Of a stretch of DNA of 62,756 nt, positions 44,479 through 53,200 are shown piece after piece. The position numbers were made by a program, and so were the translations under genes. The DNA is from Kiritimatiellota bacterium. Its GTDB lineage: Bacteria; Verrucomicrobiota; Lentisphaeria; Oligosphaerales; JAADHN01. Position 1 is the first letter of the stretch; each line of letters starts with the position of its first letter. The stretch covers positions 1 to 62,756 of the forward strand of contig JAADHN010000008.1 in the NCBI GenBank assembly GCA_013151865.1, read 5' to 3'. The notes beneath the pieces were generated by a model. That model ran no database searches. It saw only the letters and a list, made by a program, of their open reading frames with translations, and was not told the origin of the DNA.

Positions 44479-47400
44479 ATGAAAACTCGTTTCCCGATGC
44501 GATTCCTATTCTGGCTCATCCTGGGGCTCATGCGGACGGATGCCGTGGGCGTGCCGGCTCGAAAGCCCGCCGTTCTCTTCGTGGGCAACGGCGGCGGTCG
44601 ATGCGGGTTCCGGTTGGCCCGCAAACTCGCCGCGGCCGGCTTTGTCTTGGACGTGCTGCCGCGACCGGCCCTGAGCCGTGCGCCCCTCACCTGGGAGCGG
44701 GCACGACACTTCAACGTCATTGTCGTCGAGGGATTGGGCCGGGCCAACGCCGATTCGAGCCTGCCCCCGCGCGTCCGGGAAACCCTCGAGGTGCTGGGTC
44801 GCTTCCTGGAGGCCGGCGGCGGCGTGCTCGTGCTGCCCTACTTCGGCCAACAGCTTGTCGAAAAACCGCCCCAGGACGCCTTCCTGATCCCGCTCGGCCT
44901 GACGCCGCTTTTCGACGAAATGCCCTCCGACCCCACCGCTGTGGCAGCCACGGCCTGGAAACTGCCGTTCGCCTGGGCGGACGACGTCGCCCCCGCGCCT
45001 GCGACCGCGGGAGTGAACGGGCTCTGGTTCCCCGTGCCCGACCGCCGGGTCGGCGCCCAAAACCATACCAACACCTTCAAAGCCGACAGTCGGTGGTCCG
45101 TTCTCGTGCGCGGGGGCGCGGCCTCGTTTACACGCAAGGGCAAGCTGCAGGAGAATGCGCCCAAAGCGCCGGGAACATACGCCTCTCGCGTGCCCCTGGT
45201 CGCCTCGCGCGAAGTGGGAAAAGGCCGCGTCGTCTATGTCGGCATCACTCACGAATACCTGACCGGTCCAAACGCCTGGACCACACTCGAGGGGATCGTG
45301 TTGGAGCGCGGACTTCGCGAACGTCCCTCCGGCGGATATCGTTTGATCGCGAACAGTCTGAAATGGCTGGCGGCCCCGTCGCTGGCCGCTGCGGACCTGG
45401 GCGGGGCACCCGGCAACCCGAGCCTCGAACGAGACCCCCAAAAGACGCGGTTCGGGAAGCCGTTCCGCTGGACGCCCGAGCCGAAATTCCCGACGCCCGG
45501 AAAACCGGCCCCGGGCGTTGTCGGGGCCCGTACTCGATACTCGACCGGTCGCGCCAGCGCCGACGAATGGGTCGCCGCAGCCAAGAATGCAGGACTCGCT
45601 TTTCTGGTCTTTCTCGAAGATTTCAGCCGCCTCTCGCCCCGGGCCTTTCAGCGGCTCAAAGCCGATTGCGCCCGCCTTTCCGGGGAGGACTTCGCCGCCG
45701 TCCCCGGGTTTGCCATCGACGACAATATCGGCAACCACTATTTTTACTTTGGTTCCACATTCCCCTATCCGGATGCCAAGTTTCTGTCCCCGGACGGCCG
45801 CACTTTCCGTTCGCGGGACGCGGAACTCGCGGCGGGGGATCCTTATATCGATGGTCAACTCAGTATGACCACCCTGAACTACGCTTACGCGACTTGCGGC
45901 TTCAAACTCACGGCCGGCAACTGCCTCTTCTCCGACGACGCGGCCCCGTTCAGCGATTTTTTCTCGAACTGGGACGCCTTTGCCGTGACCACCGGGGAAG
46001 ACGGCAAGCTTCTCGAGGACGCCCTTCCCGACTATCTCGCCGTGGTCGACTCCGGCCAGGGCCCCGTACCGCTGGCCGTGGACTTCCTGAGTTCCCCGAA
46101 GAAGCTCAAAGACGTTTCGCGGCGGACCGTTCTCTGTCTCGCACCGGACCGCCCGGTCGGTCCGCAAGTCCGCGAGTACTTCGACAGTTGGCGGTTGTAC
46201 CCGGACAACCCGCTGCGCTGTTTCGTCACCGCCGGCCCCACAATCCGCGAGTGGGCCTACGCCGGCCCGCGCGATTACGAAGGAAATACCCGCGGCAATT
46301 TCGTCTGGCAGAACTATCGGTGGCGACTCCAGGGCGAGGTCGGCTCCGAGACGGGACTGAGCGAAGTAAGCGTGTTCGACGGTCCCAACTTGTTCCGCCG
46401 CTATCTGCCGGGCGGGGCGAAGTCGTTCTCGTTCGAACTCGACCTGACCCACGACCGCCAGCACAATCTCGTGCTCATCGCTTTGGACAAGAACGGGAAG
46501 CGCGCCGTGAGCCGCGAACAATGGGACCGGAACCACCGCCTCGAAGAGTTTATGTGCAGCGACCGGAACAACCAACTCTCCTACGGGTATGTGACGGCCA
46601 CGGACGGCGTCGGTCTGCTTCTCGGCGGGAATCAATCCCTGGCCACGCCCTTCAAACGTATTGCCGGCGGCATCTCTCCGGCGGGCACGTTCAAGAACGA
46701 CCCCCTGCTCGGGGCGCCGGCTTTCGACGGCGCCGCCGGCGGCGAACCCCAGGTCTGGGAAAACACGGCGCCCCTGGGCGTCCCGGGCAACCTCCCGGCT
46801 CACACTCCCAATGTGAATCGCGCGGTGCGGCTCTTCCATTCGGGAGACGTACACGTGGGCGAAGGACGGCGCGAGTTCTATTTCACCGACGGCATCCGCG
46901 TAGCCAACGTTTGGCACACGCTCGGGAAAACCGCACCGGCCGACGCCTGGACCGTCTGCCGGCGCAATACCTTCTTCCAGGTGGACCCGGACAGCCCGCT
47001 GGCCGTCTTCCTGTGGCGCATCGACCTGAAACTGCTGAAGGATCTACCCAACCGGGGATTCGAAGTCATCGTCGTGAGCCCGGCTGAAAGTCTGCTGTGG
47101 ATGCTGCGGAGCGCCGGCGGCCGTCAGTTGTCGGGCATGTGGGAGGGACCGCCTCGGTCCGCGGGCCGCAGCCTGATCATGCCGTTCGGGCCGGGCGCTT
47201 ACGCCGCCTTTCTCGGCTCCCCCCTGGGCGGGTGCGCCGTCTTCACGCTCGCGGGCGACCTCGAGGCCCGCCTCGGCCTGCCGCGGCGAAGTTCGCTGCG
47301 GGTGCGGATCCCGCAAGAGAAAGCACCGGCCCGGGCCGGCGAAACCCGTCGAGTGGAACTGCTCTTGGTGGGCCTGCCCCGTCAGACGGACCGCACCGCC

Positions 47401-47964
47401 AGGCTGCCGGCTCTCTCGAACGAAATCGTCGAGCGCTTCTATCGCGAATTCGGCCTGGACGGCGGCCCCGGCGGCTACACCGTCGCTGTCCGGGCCGGCC
47501 GAATCGCCGGACGTCGCTACATCCTGCGCGTCGACGGCGCCGCGGACAACGGCTTTGCGGGAATGATCGAAGGTGACTTGGTGTCCGCGCTGCCCGTCCG
47601 GGTCGCCGGCTTGAACGACCGCTGGTCTGCAGTCCTGTACGATGCCGCGCTCGGAAAAGCCCGACCGGTCGGCGTGTTCGAAAACGCCGCCTGGGCCGTA
47701 TTCCCGCTGCACGGCCGGCGAGAGGTATTCATCGGTCACCCCGTCACGGCGGGCCGCCGCGAGCTTTTTGTCCAGGTGACGCAGACGGGGAACGCAAGTT
47801 GGCGCGTCGAGGTGCACAATCCCACCGACACCCCTCTCCGGACCTCGCTTGTCTGCAATCGCTTTTTCCCGCCGTTCCAGGTTGTTGCCGGGCTCCCCAA
47901 GCAACCCGTTACGGTCCCGGCAGGCGGGTCCGAGTGGTTCATCCTCCACACCGACCACAAGTGA
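44479..47964 (+). CDS. Giant secreted protein: amidotransferase-like fold plus degenerate PHP-like domain (copy 2)
   Basis: 1161 aa from ATG 44479, N-terminal signal segment FLFWLILGLM. About 25-300: a Rossmann amidotransferase-like or DUF4350-like domain (KPAVLFVGNGGG, FNVIVVEGLGRAN, LEAGGGVLVLPYFGQ, VGKGRVVYVGITHEY). About 345-425: a PHP-like domain that has lost most metal ligands (VGARTRYSTGRAS where copy 1 has GVHSTLSDGRA, then FLVFLEDFSRLS and AVPGFAIDD). The remainder is beta-rich and ends WRVEVHNPTDTPLRTSLV, against WRVFAHNPTDKAVKGEF in copy 1. Overall order and motif spacing match copy 1, so they are paralogs. Loss of His and Asp argues against metal catalysis here. Followed by a DegT aminotransferase. 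Confidence 0.7.
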   Translation: MKTRFPMRFLFWLILGLMRTDAVGVPARKPAVLFVGNGGGRCGFRLARKLAAAGFVLDVLPRPALSRAPLTWERARHFNVIVVEGLGRANADSSLPPRVRETLEVLGRFLEAGGGVLVLPYFGQQLVEKPPQDAFLIPLGLTPLFDEMPSDPTAVAATAWKLPFAWADDVAPAPATAGVNGLWFPVPDRRVGAQNHTNTFKADSRWSVLVRGGAASFTRKGKLQENAPKAPGTYASRVPLVASREVGKGRVVYVGITHEYLTGPNAWTTLEGIVLERGLRERPSGGYRLIANSLKWLAAPSLAAADLGGAPGNPSLERDPQKTRFGKPFRWTPEPKFPTPGKPAPGVVGARTRYSTGRASADEWVAAAKNAGLAFLVFLEDFSRLSPRAFQRLKADCARLSGEDFAAVPGFAIDDNIGNHYFYFGSTFPYPDAKFLSPDGRTFRSRDAELAAGDPYIDGQLSMTTLNYAYATCGFKLTAGNCLFSDDAAPFSDFFSNWDAFAVTTGEDGKLLEDALPDYLAVVDSGQGPVPLAVDFLSSPKKLKDVSRRTVLCLAPDRPVGPQVREYFDSWRLYPDNPLRCFVTAGPTIREWAYAGPRDYEGNTRGNFVWQNYRWRLQGEVGSETGLSEVSVFDGPNLFRRYLPGGAKSFSFELDLTHDRQHNLVLIALDKNGKRAVSREQWDRNHRLEEFMCSDRNNQLSYGYVTATDGVGLLLGGNQSLATPFKRIAGGISPAGTFKNDPLLGAPAFDGAAGGEPQVWENTAPLGVPGNLPAHTPNVNRAVRLFHSGDVHVGEGRREFYFTDGIRVANVWHTLGKTAPADAWTVCRRNTFFQVDPDSPLAVFLWRIDLKLLKDLPNRGFEVIVVSPAESLLWMLRSAGGRQLSGMWEGPPRSAGRSLIMPFGPGAYAAFLGSPLGGCAVFTLAGDLEARLGLPRRSSLRVRIPQEKAPARAGETRRVELLLVGLPRQTDRTARLPALSNEIVERFYREFGLDGGPGGYTVAVRAGRIAGRRYILRVDGAADNGFAGMIEGDLVSALPVRVAGLNDRWSAVLYDAALGKARPVGVFENAAWAVFPLHGRREVFIGHPVTAGRRELFVQVTQTGNASWRVEVHNPTDTPLRTSLVCNRFFPPFQVVAGLPKQPVTVPAGGSEWFILHTDHK

Positions 47965-48454
47965 CGCCGGCCGGTGTTCTCGGGAGGGCGCCCGTTTCAA
48001 TTCCCGGCATGGGATCGGTCTCCCGCCCCGAGCACGCCCGGGTCCGCCTCGGCCTTCGAGCGTTGCCGCGAACCGGAAGCGAACAGGATCTGTCGCGGGC
48101 ACCGTCCCGCCAAACGGTTCTCATCACGAATTCGGCGCCGAAAGCGGATGTTCTATTCGGCAGTCCACCGCACAGCGGAAACCACCCGATTCAGGTCCTT
48201 CGCTCGACCGGCAAGATCCACACGATCCGCCAGAAAACCCGCTGTTCCTGCCGTACGGTCGCATCCGGACAAATCCGAGTCTCACACTATATTGTGGACC
48301 GGGACGGTCCATGCCGATCCGAAGGGCCCACCTCGCGGGACCGTGGCCCCCCCGCCGCCCCTCGGACTTCGGGGCGCCGACCGAGATTCGAAGCGACAAT
48401 GGCCGACCCCGTGCCCGGCTGCGGAAAGACGTCGACGAAAAAGGAGACCGACCG
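47965..48454. other. Intergenic region before DegT copy 2
   Basis: About 490 bases without a recognised gene. Contains a promoter candidate (next entry). The last bases hold the ribosome site aaaaggagacc. Confidence 0.35.
48266..48293 (+). promoter_or_regulatory. Possible promoter for DegT copy 2
   Basis: CGGACA at 48266-48271 (four of six matches to TTGACA) and TATATT at 48288-48293 with a 16-base spacer. An AT-rich island in GC-rich DNA, about 160 bases upstream of the aminotransferase start. Confidence 0.35.
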
Positions 48455-49717
48455 ATGGCAGAACTCGCGATCAACGGCGGCCCGAAAGCGGTGCCGGAAG
48501 GCATGATCAAACCGTGGCCACCCGTCACGGACCTGGACCGGCGCTACGTGCTCGAATCCCTCGCGAACGATGTCCATACCTACGGCCCCAACTGCCGGAA
48601 ACTCGAAGAGGAATTCGCCGCCTGGAACGGCAACCGGTTCGCCATCCTCACCAACAGCGGCACAGCCGCCCTGCACATGGCGATTGCGGCCTGCGGCTGC
48701 GGCGCGGGCGACCACGTCTTGGTCCCGGCTTACTCCTGGTCCTCGAGCGTTACATGCGCCCTACACCACAACTGCGTGCCGGTCTTCGTCGACGTTCGGT
48801 TCGACACGATCAATATCGACGAAGACAAAATCGAGACCGCGATCACACCGCGGACCCGGGCCATTCTCGTGGTGCACTTGCACGGCATGGCCGTGAACAT
48901 GGACAAAGTCTGCGCTATCGCTCGCAAGCACGGATTGAAGGTCATTGAGGACTGCTGCCAGGCCCACGGCGCCCAGTTCCGCGGCCGGAAAGTGGGTCTC
49001 TGGGGGGATGTGGCCGCCTTCAGCCTCAACCAGAACAAATGCCTCACGTCCGGCGAAGGCGGCGTCCTCGTCACCGATGATCGGACCGTCTGCGACAATG
49101 CCCGGATGATTTGGTCTTTCGGCGAGACACGGACCCCGGCCGAAGACCGGGACTACCATGCCTACGCCTTGGGCTGGATGTATCGCAGTTCCGATCTTGC
49201 CGCCGCTTTCGGACGGGCTCAGTTGACGCGCCTGGACGCCTATCTCGAGATCCAGAAAAAGAATGCGCAGGTGTTGCTCGACGGTCTGGCGGATGTCCCG
49301 GGATTAATCCTGCCTGCCGTGCCCGAAGGGTGCACCCCGAATTGGTACAACTTCCAGGTTCGGATCGACGCCGACGCTCTCGGCTGGAACGGTCCACCCT
49401 CCCGGTTGCGCGACGCAATCATGCAGGCCATTCAGGCCGAAGGCGTTCCGGCGGGAATCTACCAGCGCTTCATTCTGCCGGACATGACCGTGTTCAAGGC
49501 CAAGAACGCCTACGGCCGCGGTTGCCCATGGTCGTGTCCGTTCACCGAACCGGTCGAGTACGATTCGGGTGCGTTTCCCGGAGCGACCAAGCACCTCGAA
49601 ACCCATTTCGGCATGACCACGCCGCTGCGTGCCCCGAACTCGACCGACGTGGCCTCGGCCGTGACCGAAGGCATCCGCAAGGTCTTCGAGAATACGGACC
49701 GACTCGCCCTCGACTGA
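48455..49717 (+). CDS. DegT/DnrJ/EryC1/StrS family aminotransferase (copy 2)
   Basis: 420 aa from ATG 48455 with aaaaggagacc upstream. It opens MAELAINGGPKAV, the family hallmark, then shows LTNSGTAALHMAIAACGCG, VPAYSWSSSVTCAL, VVHLHGMAVNMDKV, IEDCCQAHGAQF and the PLP-lysine segment SLNQNKCLTSGEGGVLVTDD. It further has GWMYRSSDLAAAFGRAQL. Longer open frame upstream is non-coding. Sequence style is closest to sugar/inosose aminotransferases. It follows the giant PHP-like copy 2, as copy 1 lies beside its own DegT gene, suggesting a functional pair. The N-terminal 40 residues differ clearly from copy 1, so the two are not a recent duplication. Confidence 0.92.
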   Translation: MAELAINGGPKAVPEGMIKPWPPVTDLDRRYVLESLANDVHTYGPNCRKLEEEFAAWNGNRFAILTNSGTAALHMAIAACGCGAGDHVLVPAYSWSSSVTCALHHNCVPVFVDVRFDTINIDEDKIETAITPRTRAILVVHLHGMAVNMDKVCAIARKHGLKVIEDCCQAHGAQFRGRKVGLWGDVAAFSLNQNKCLTSGEGGVLVTDDRTVCDNARMIWSFGETRTPAEDRDYHAYALGWMYRSSDLAAAFGRAQLTRLDAYLEIQKKNAQVLLDGLADVPGLILPAVPEGCTPNWYNFQVRIDADALGWNGPPSRLRDAIMQAIQAEGVPAGIYQRFILPDMTVFKAKNAYGRGCPWSCPFTEPVEYDSGAFPGATKHLETHFGMTTPLRAPNSTDVASAVTEGIRKVFENTDRLALD

Positions 49718-50253
49718 CGGCCCGGCAGGAGTGATCACCGTCATGTTGAGCCGGCGCGTTTACGCGAGCGACGGGAAAAGAAAGACGTGGCGATTTGTGA
49801 ATGCCTCGAAGCGTTGATCCAAAGAAAAGAAGACGCTCAGCCGACTCGGCGCAAGACGATTCTCGGCTGCTATGAAGCAAACGGCGACAACATCCGGGAA
49901 TGACTTGGCGCCGGCTGCCGGGGAGATGTGCCCCGGGCCAATCCAGAGATCGTGTCCGACCGCGGCGGTCAACACACCTCGGAAAAGTTTCGCAAGCCGA
50001 TGGGCGAGCCCTGCCTGAGCCATCCCTCGGTTCGCCTCGCCCGACACGAAAAACGCCGGGGGTCGACCGCGGCCCCATCTTCATCTGTGCATCCCTGCCC
50101 CCTGGGTGCGCCGGGCGTCTGCTCGGCATTGAGTTCCGGTCGTACCATCATTGCGCCCCACCAAACGCCCCCCGTCCTTCATTCAGTACGCATCCGTGTA
50201 AACTCGGAGGCGCGCAACCTGATTGGCCTGAAAAGCGGAGGGCGCGAGACGCT
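49718..50253. other. Intergenic region with mobile-element debris
   Basis: About 535 bases. The middle holds a transposase-like remnant (next entry). Just before it, 49790-49903 is an open stretch ending ILGCYEANGDNIRE-stop, which may be debris too. From 50012 to 50253 nothing is recognised. Confidence 0.4.
49934..50011 (+). pseudogene. Fragment of an IS3-type transposase (integrase core)
   Basis: One frame reads NPEIVSDRGGQHTSEKFRK, very close to the conserved HSDRGxQYTSxxF segment of the IS3 OrfB DDE integrase core, including the catalytic second Asp. It is only ~25 codons long, with no flanking transposase sequence, start or visible inverted repeats. Interpreted as a relic of an insertion sequence. 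A chance match is possible. Confidence 0.45.
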
Positions 50254-53200
50254 TCATAACCTCTTCTTGCCTCTCGCCGTACCGATAACGACCCGCCGCA
50301 CTTCCGCCAGAGGGCAGCGGACGACGCGTGAGCGCCCGGCCCTATTCGGCAGTGTGGCCCCCGGCCATATCTCGATTCGGTTGACCCCGCCGAAGAGCAC
50401 CCACGGAGTGATGTTGAATTGCATTGTGCCGCGAAATGGATGACCATTCCCGTGGGCGTTGAGCGGATGACCGTTCACCATCACCGTACTGATGGAGCGC
50501 CCGTGATCGCGGTCGGCAGTCACTTCGAGAAGCACCGAGCGATCTTTCCACGACTCGGGGACACGAACCTGATTCGCCAGATTCCGGCCGGGAACGCCCG
50601 GCGGCAAACGCGTGGGGCGAGAGTTCCGGTTGTCCAAGAACAGGCGCCAGCCTTCTTGTAGGTCGATTGTTTCGTCGAGTCTCTCGAGGGCGAAGCAGAC
50701 CAATTGCCCGAGCGCGCCGCCGCGGACATCCCGCGCCTCGACGCGGAGCGCGAGTTCATTGGGCCCGGGATGCACGGCGGAAGTGATGTCCATGAGGTCG
50801 TAGTTCCACCAGCCCTGGCCCTGGTAGACGCCGACGGTCTTTCCGTTGACGTAGGCCTCCGCCTCTTGCAGAAACACGGGGGTATCGTAAGAGGCGAACC
50901 CCAATTGGATGCGGCGCCCCTGCCAAGATTGCGGCACCGTGAACCGGCAACGGTAGAGGCCGACGCCCTTGGCCGGAAACCCCTGCTCCTCCCAGTAGCC
51001 ATAGCCGATGTCGGTCCAGTCCCGGCCGTTGGCCGGGGCAGTTGTCCAGCCCGTGTCCGTTCTCGCGCTCCCGTCGCCCATCCGAAAACGGAATCGGTCC
51101 AGCACTACGGCAGTGTATGGCGGCAGGCGGGGCGACACGCTCGTCTTTCCCGACAGCCGCGGTCGCGAAAAGTACTTCGCCTTGATGCGGTACCAATGCT
51201 CGACAGCGTCGAGAAACGTGCCGTGCCGTACACCGAACACGCGCAGTTCCCAAGCTCCGAGAGTAAGATTGCCGACCCGAACCTGCCCGTTTTTATACGA
51301 GAACGGGACGGACTTGCCCGTCATCATATCGAGGACGCTGTCCGGCCGAGGCTTCGTCGGAAACGAGAGTTCCACCCCGGACTGCTTGTCGTCGGTCGTG
51401 TTGCACAGCATCAGCCAGTCCTGCAGGCCGTTTTTCGTGACGTGCCGGACGGCCCAAACCCGCTCGCGGTCGCAGTCGACTTGTCGCTGGATTCCGAGCC
51501 CGGCCAGGAGGTCGTTCAAAAACACGGTCTGAATCGTGCCGTTGAGTGTGACGCCCGTGCCGGAGCGGTCGGAACTGCTCCGCCAGAAAGTCGATCCCAG
51601 CACCACCACCCGACCTTTGCCGAGGCGGCGCAGGCCGACGGCCGCCGTGCCGTCCTCCCAGCGGGCCAGAACGACGGCGTCGGGGCTCACCGGTTCGAGG
51701 GCTATGGGGCGGTTCGCATGGTCCACTCCCATCCAATTGACAGCGATCCCCGCACCGTTGAAGGTCATTCCGGCCAAACGGTTCAGCACGGGATTATCTT
51801 TGAGCACAGTCACCAACATGTTCCGACGCTCTCCCGCTACGCGAAACCCGGTCAGCCGAGAGATCGGCCACGTATCCGGTTCGAGCAGGCTGTGCCGTCC
51901 GGTGGCGTTCAGCGCAATGAAGGTGCCCCCGGCTCGGACATAGGCCTCGATGGCGTCCAAGTCCTCCCGGTCGAGTACAGGAGAATTACCGTCGATCAGC
52001 ACCGGATAGTCGCCTGCCAGACCGGCGTGCAACTCTGCTTCGGTAACGTAAACGCAGTTGTAATGCGTCGCTTGAATCGCGCCCCGCCCGAGGTCCCACG
52101 TGTTGACGAAGTCCGCCCGCGGAAAGTACCGGTGCGCCTTTGCGGAATTCAGCAGAGCGATGGACGGTTTGCGCCAAAGCGACTTGCCGAACAGTTGCAG
52201 CAGCCGCCGGTTCTTTGTGAACCACCCGGTCTTCTTCTCGAACCGGACATACTGTTCGGAATCCCAGAAGAAGTTGTGGTGGGCCTCGCCCAGGAACAGC
52301 AACCAAGCGAACTGACGCGATTGATAGCGCACGTCCGTGGACGTGCCACCCTCCTCGGCCGTGCCGAACGCGCCGATGACGTACCCGAGCCCGGGCCACC
52401 ACGGCCGGAACGAACTGCCGCTGCCCGTGTTGTGGATCGCCGTAATCCCGAAATCACGCTTCAATTCCAGAAAATGGTCCGCCAGTTCAATGGATGTGCC
52501 CGGCACCAATTGCAGAGGCAAGTCTCGGGCACGTTCACGTACCGGACGCACGATCCGTTTCCAGCCGTGGATCAGGCTGTCCACCTGCCACTCCCGGAAG
52601 TCCACCCAACGCGCGTTTTCCCCGCGCCCGAGGTACGGATAGCGGCTGGGCTGCGTGGTGGTCAGAAACACCGGGCCGCGCAGGATGCCGTCGGGGTCGC
52701 GAACAACCAGGAGGTTCTTTCCTTCCCGGAGCAGGGCGGTCACACGCAGTCCGACCGGTCCCATGGCCTCCACTTTCGGCGTCATCAGGCCCAAGTACGC
52801 ATCGTTCAGGAACACCTCGACCGGTTGCCGGGCCCAATCGTACGAATTGACGACCAGGTAGAACTGCCGGCCCCGGTTCGCGCGCACCCATTCGCCGGCA
52901 TCGAATTCTTTGCGAAACCAAGCTGCCCGCGCGGTCCCTTTCCGAAGCGACTTGTCCCGCTCCGAGCCGAACAGAAAGTACTGCTGGAACGACGGTCCGA
53001 GGTCTACCGGAGTCCATTCCGCACCGGGTTTGTACGCGGACGTTCCCCAGCCGGCCGTGTGGGCCTTGTCCGGATCGTCCGGACGCCAAAGCCAACCCCG
53101 GGCCAGCACGAGTGATCGGTCGTCCAGCCCCCCAAAGAAGTGGAAGTACGAGGGCACGCGCACTTCGGTCCACGTTTTGAAGCGGTCCCGGTCGCCGTAC

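Noticed and set aside
44506-46917. 803-codon minus-strand frame opposite the second giant PHP-like protein
   Set aside because: Shadow frame; the plus-strand product aligns along its length with its paralog at 21048-24374.
49760-50047. 95-codon minus-strand ORF next to the transposase remnant
   Set aside because: No ribosome site and no recognisable features; it overlaps the better-supported transposase-like frame on the other strand.
50704-53115. 803-codon plus-strand frame inside the 1347-aa glycosidase
   Set aside because: No start context and a non-protein-like composition; the minus-strand product has GH2-type jelly-roll motifs at the right spacing.
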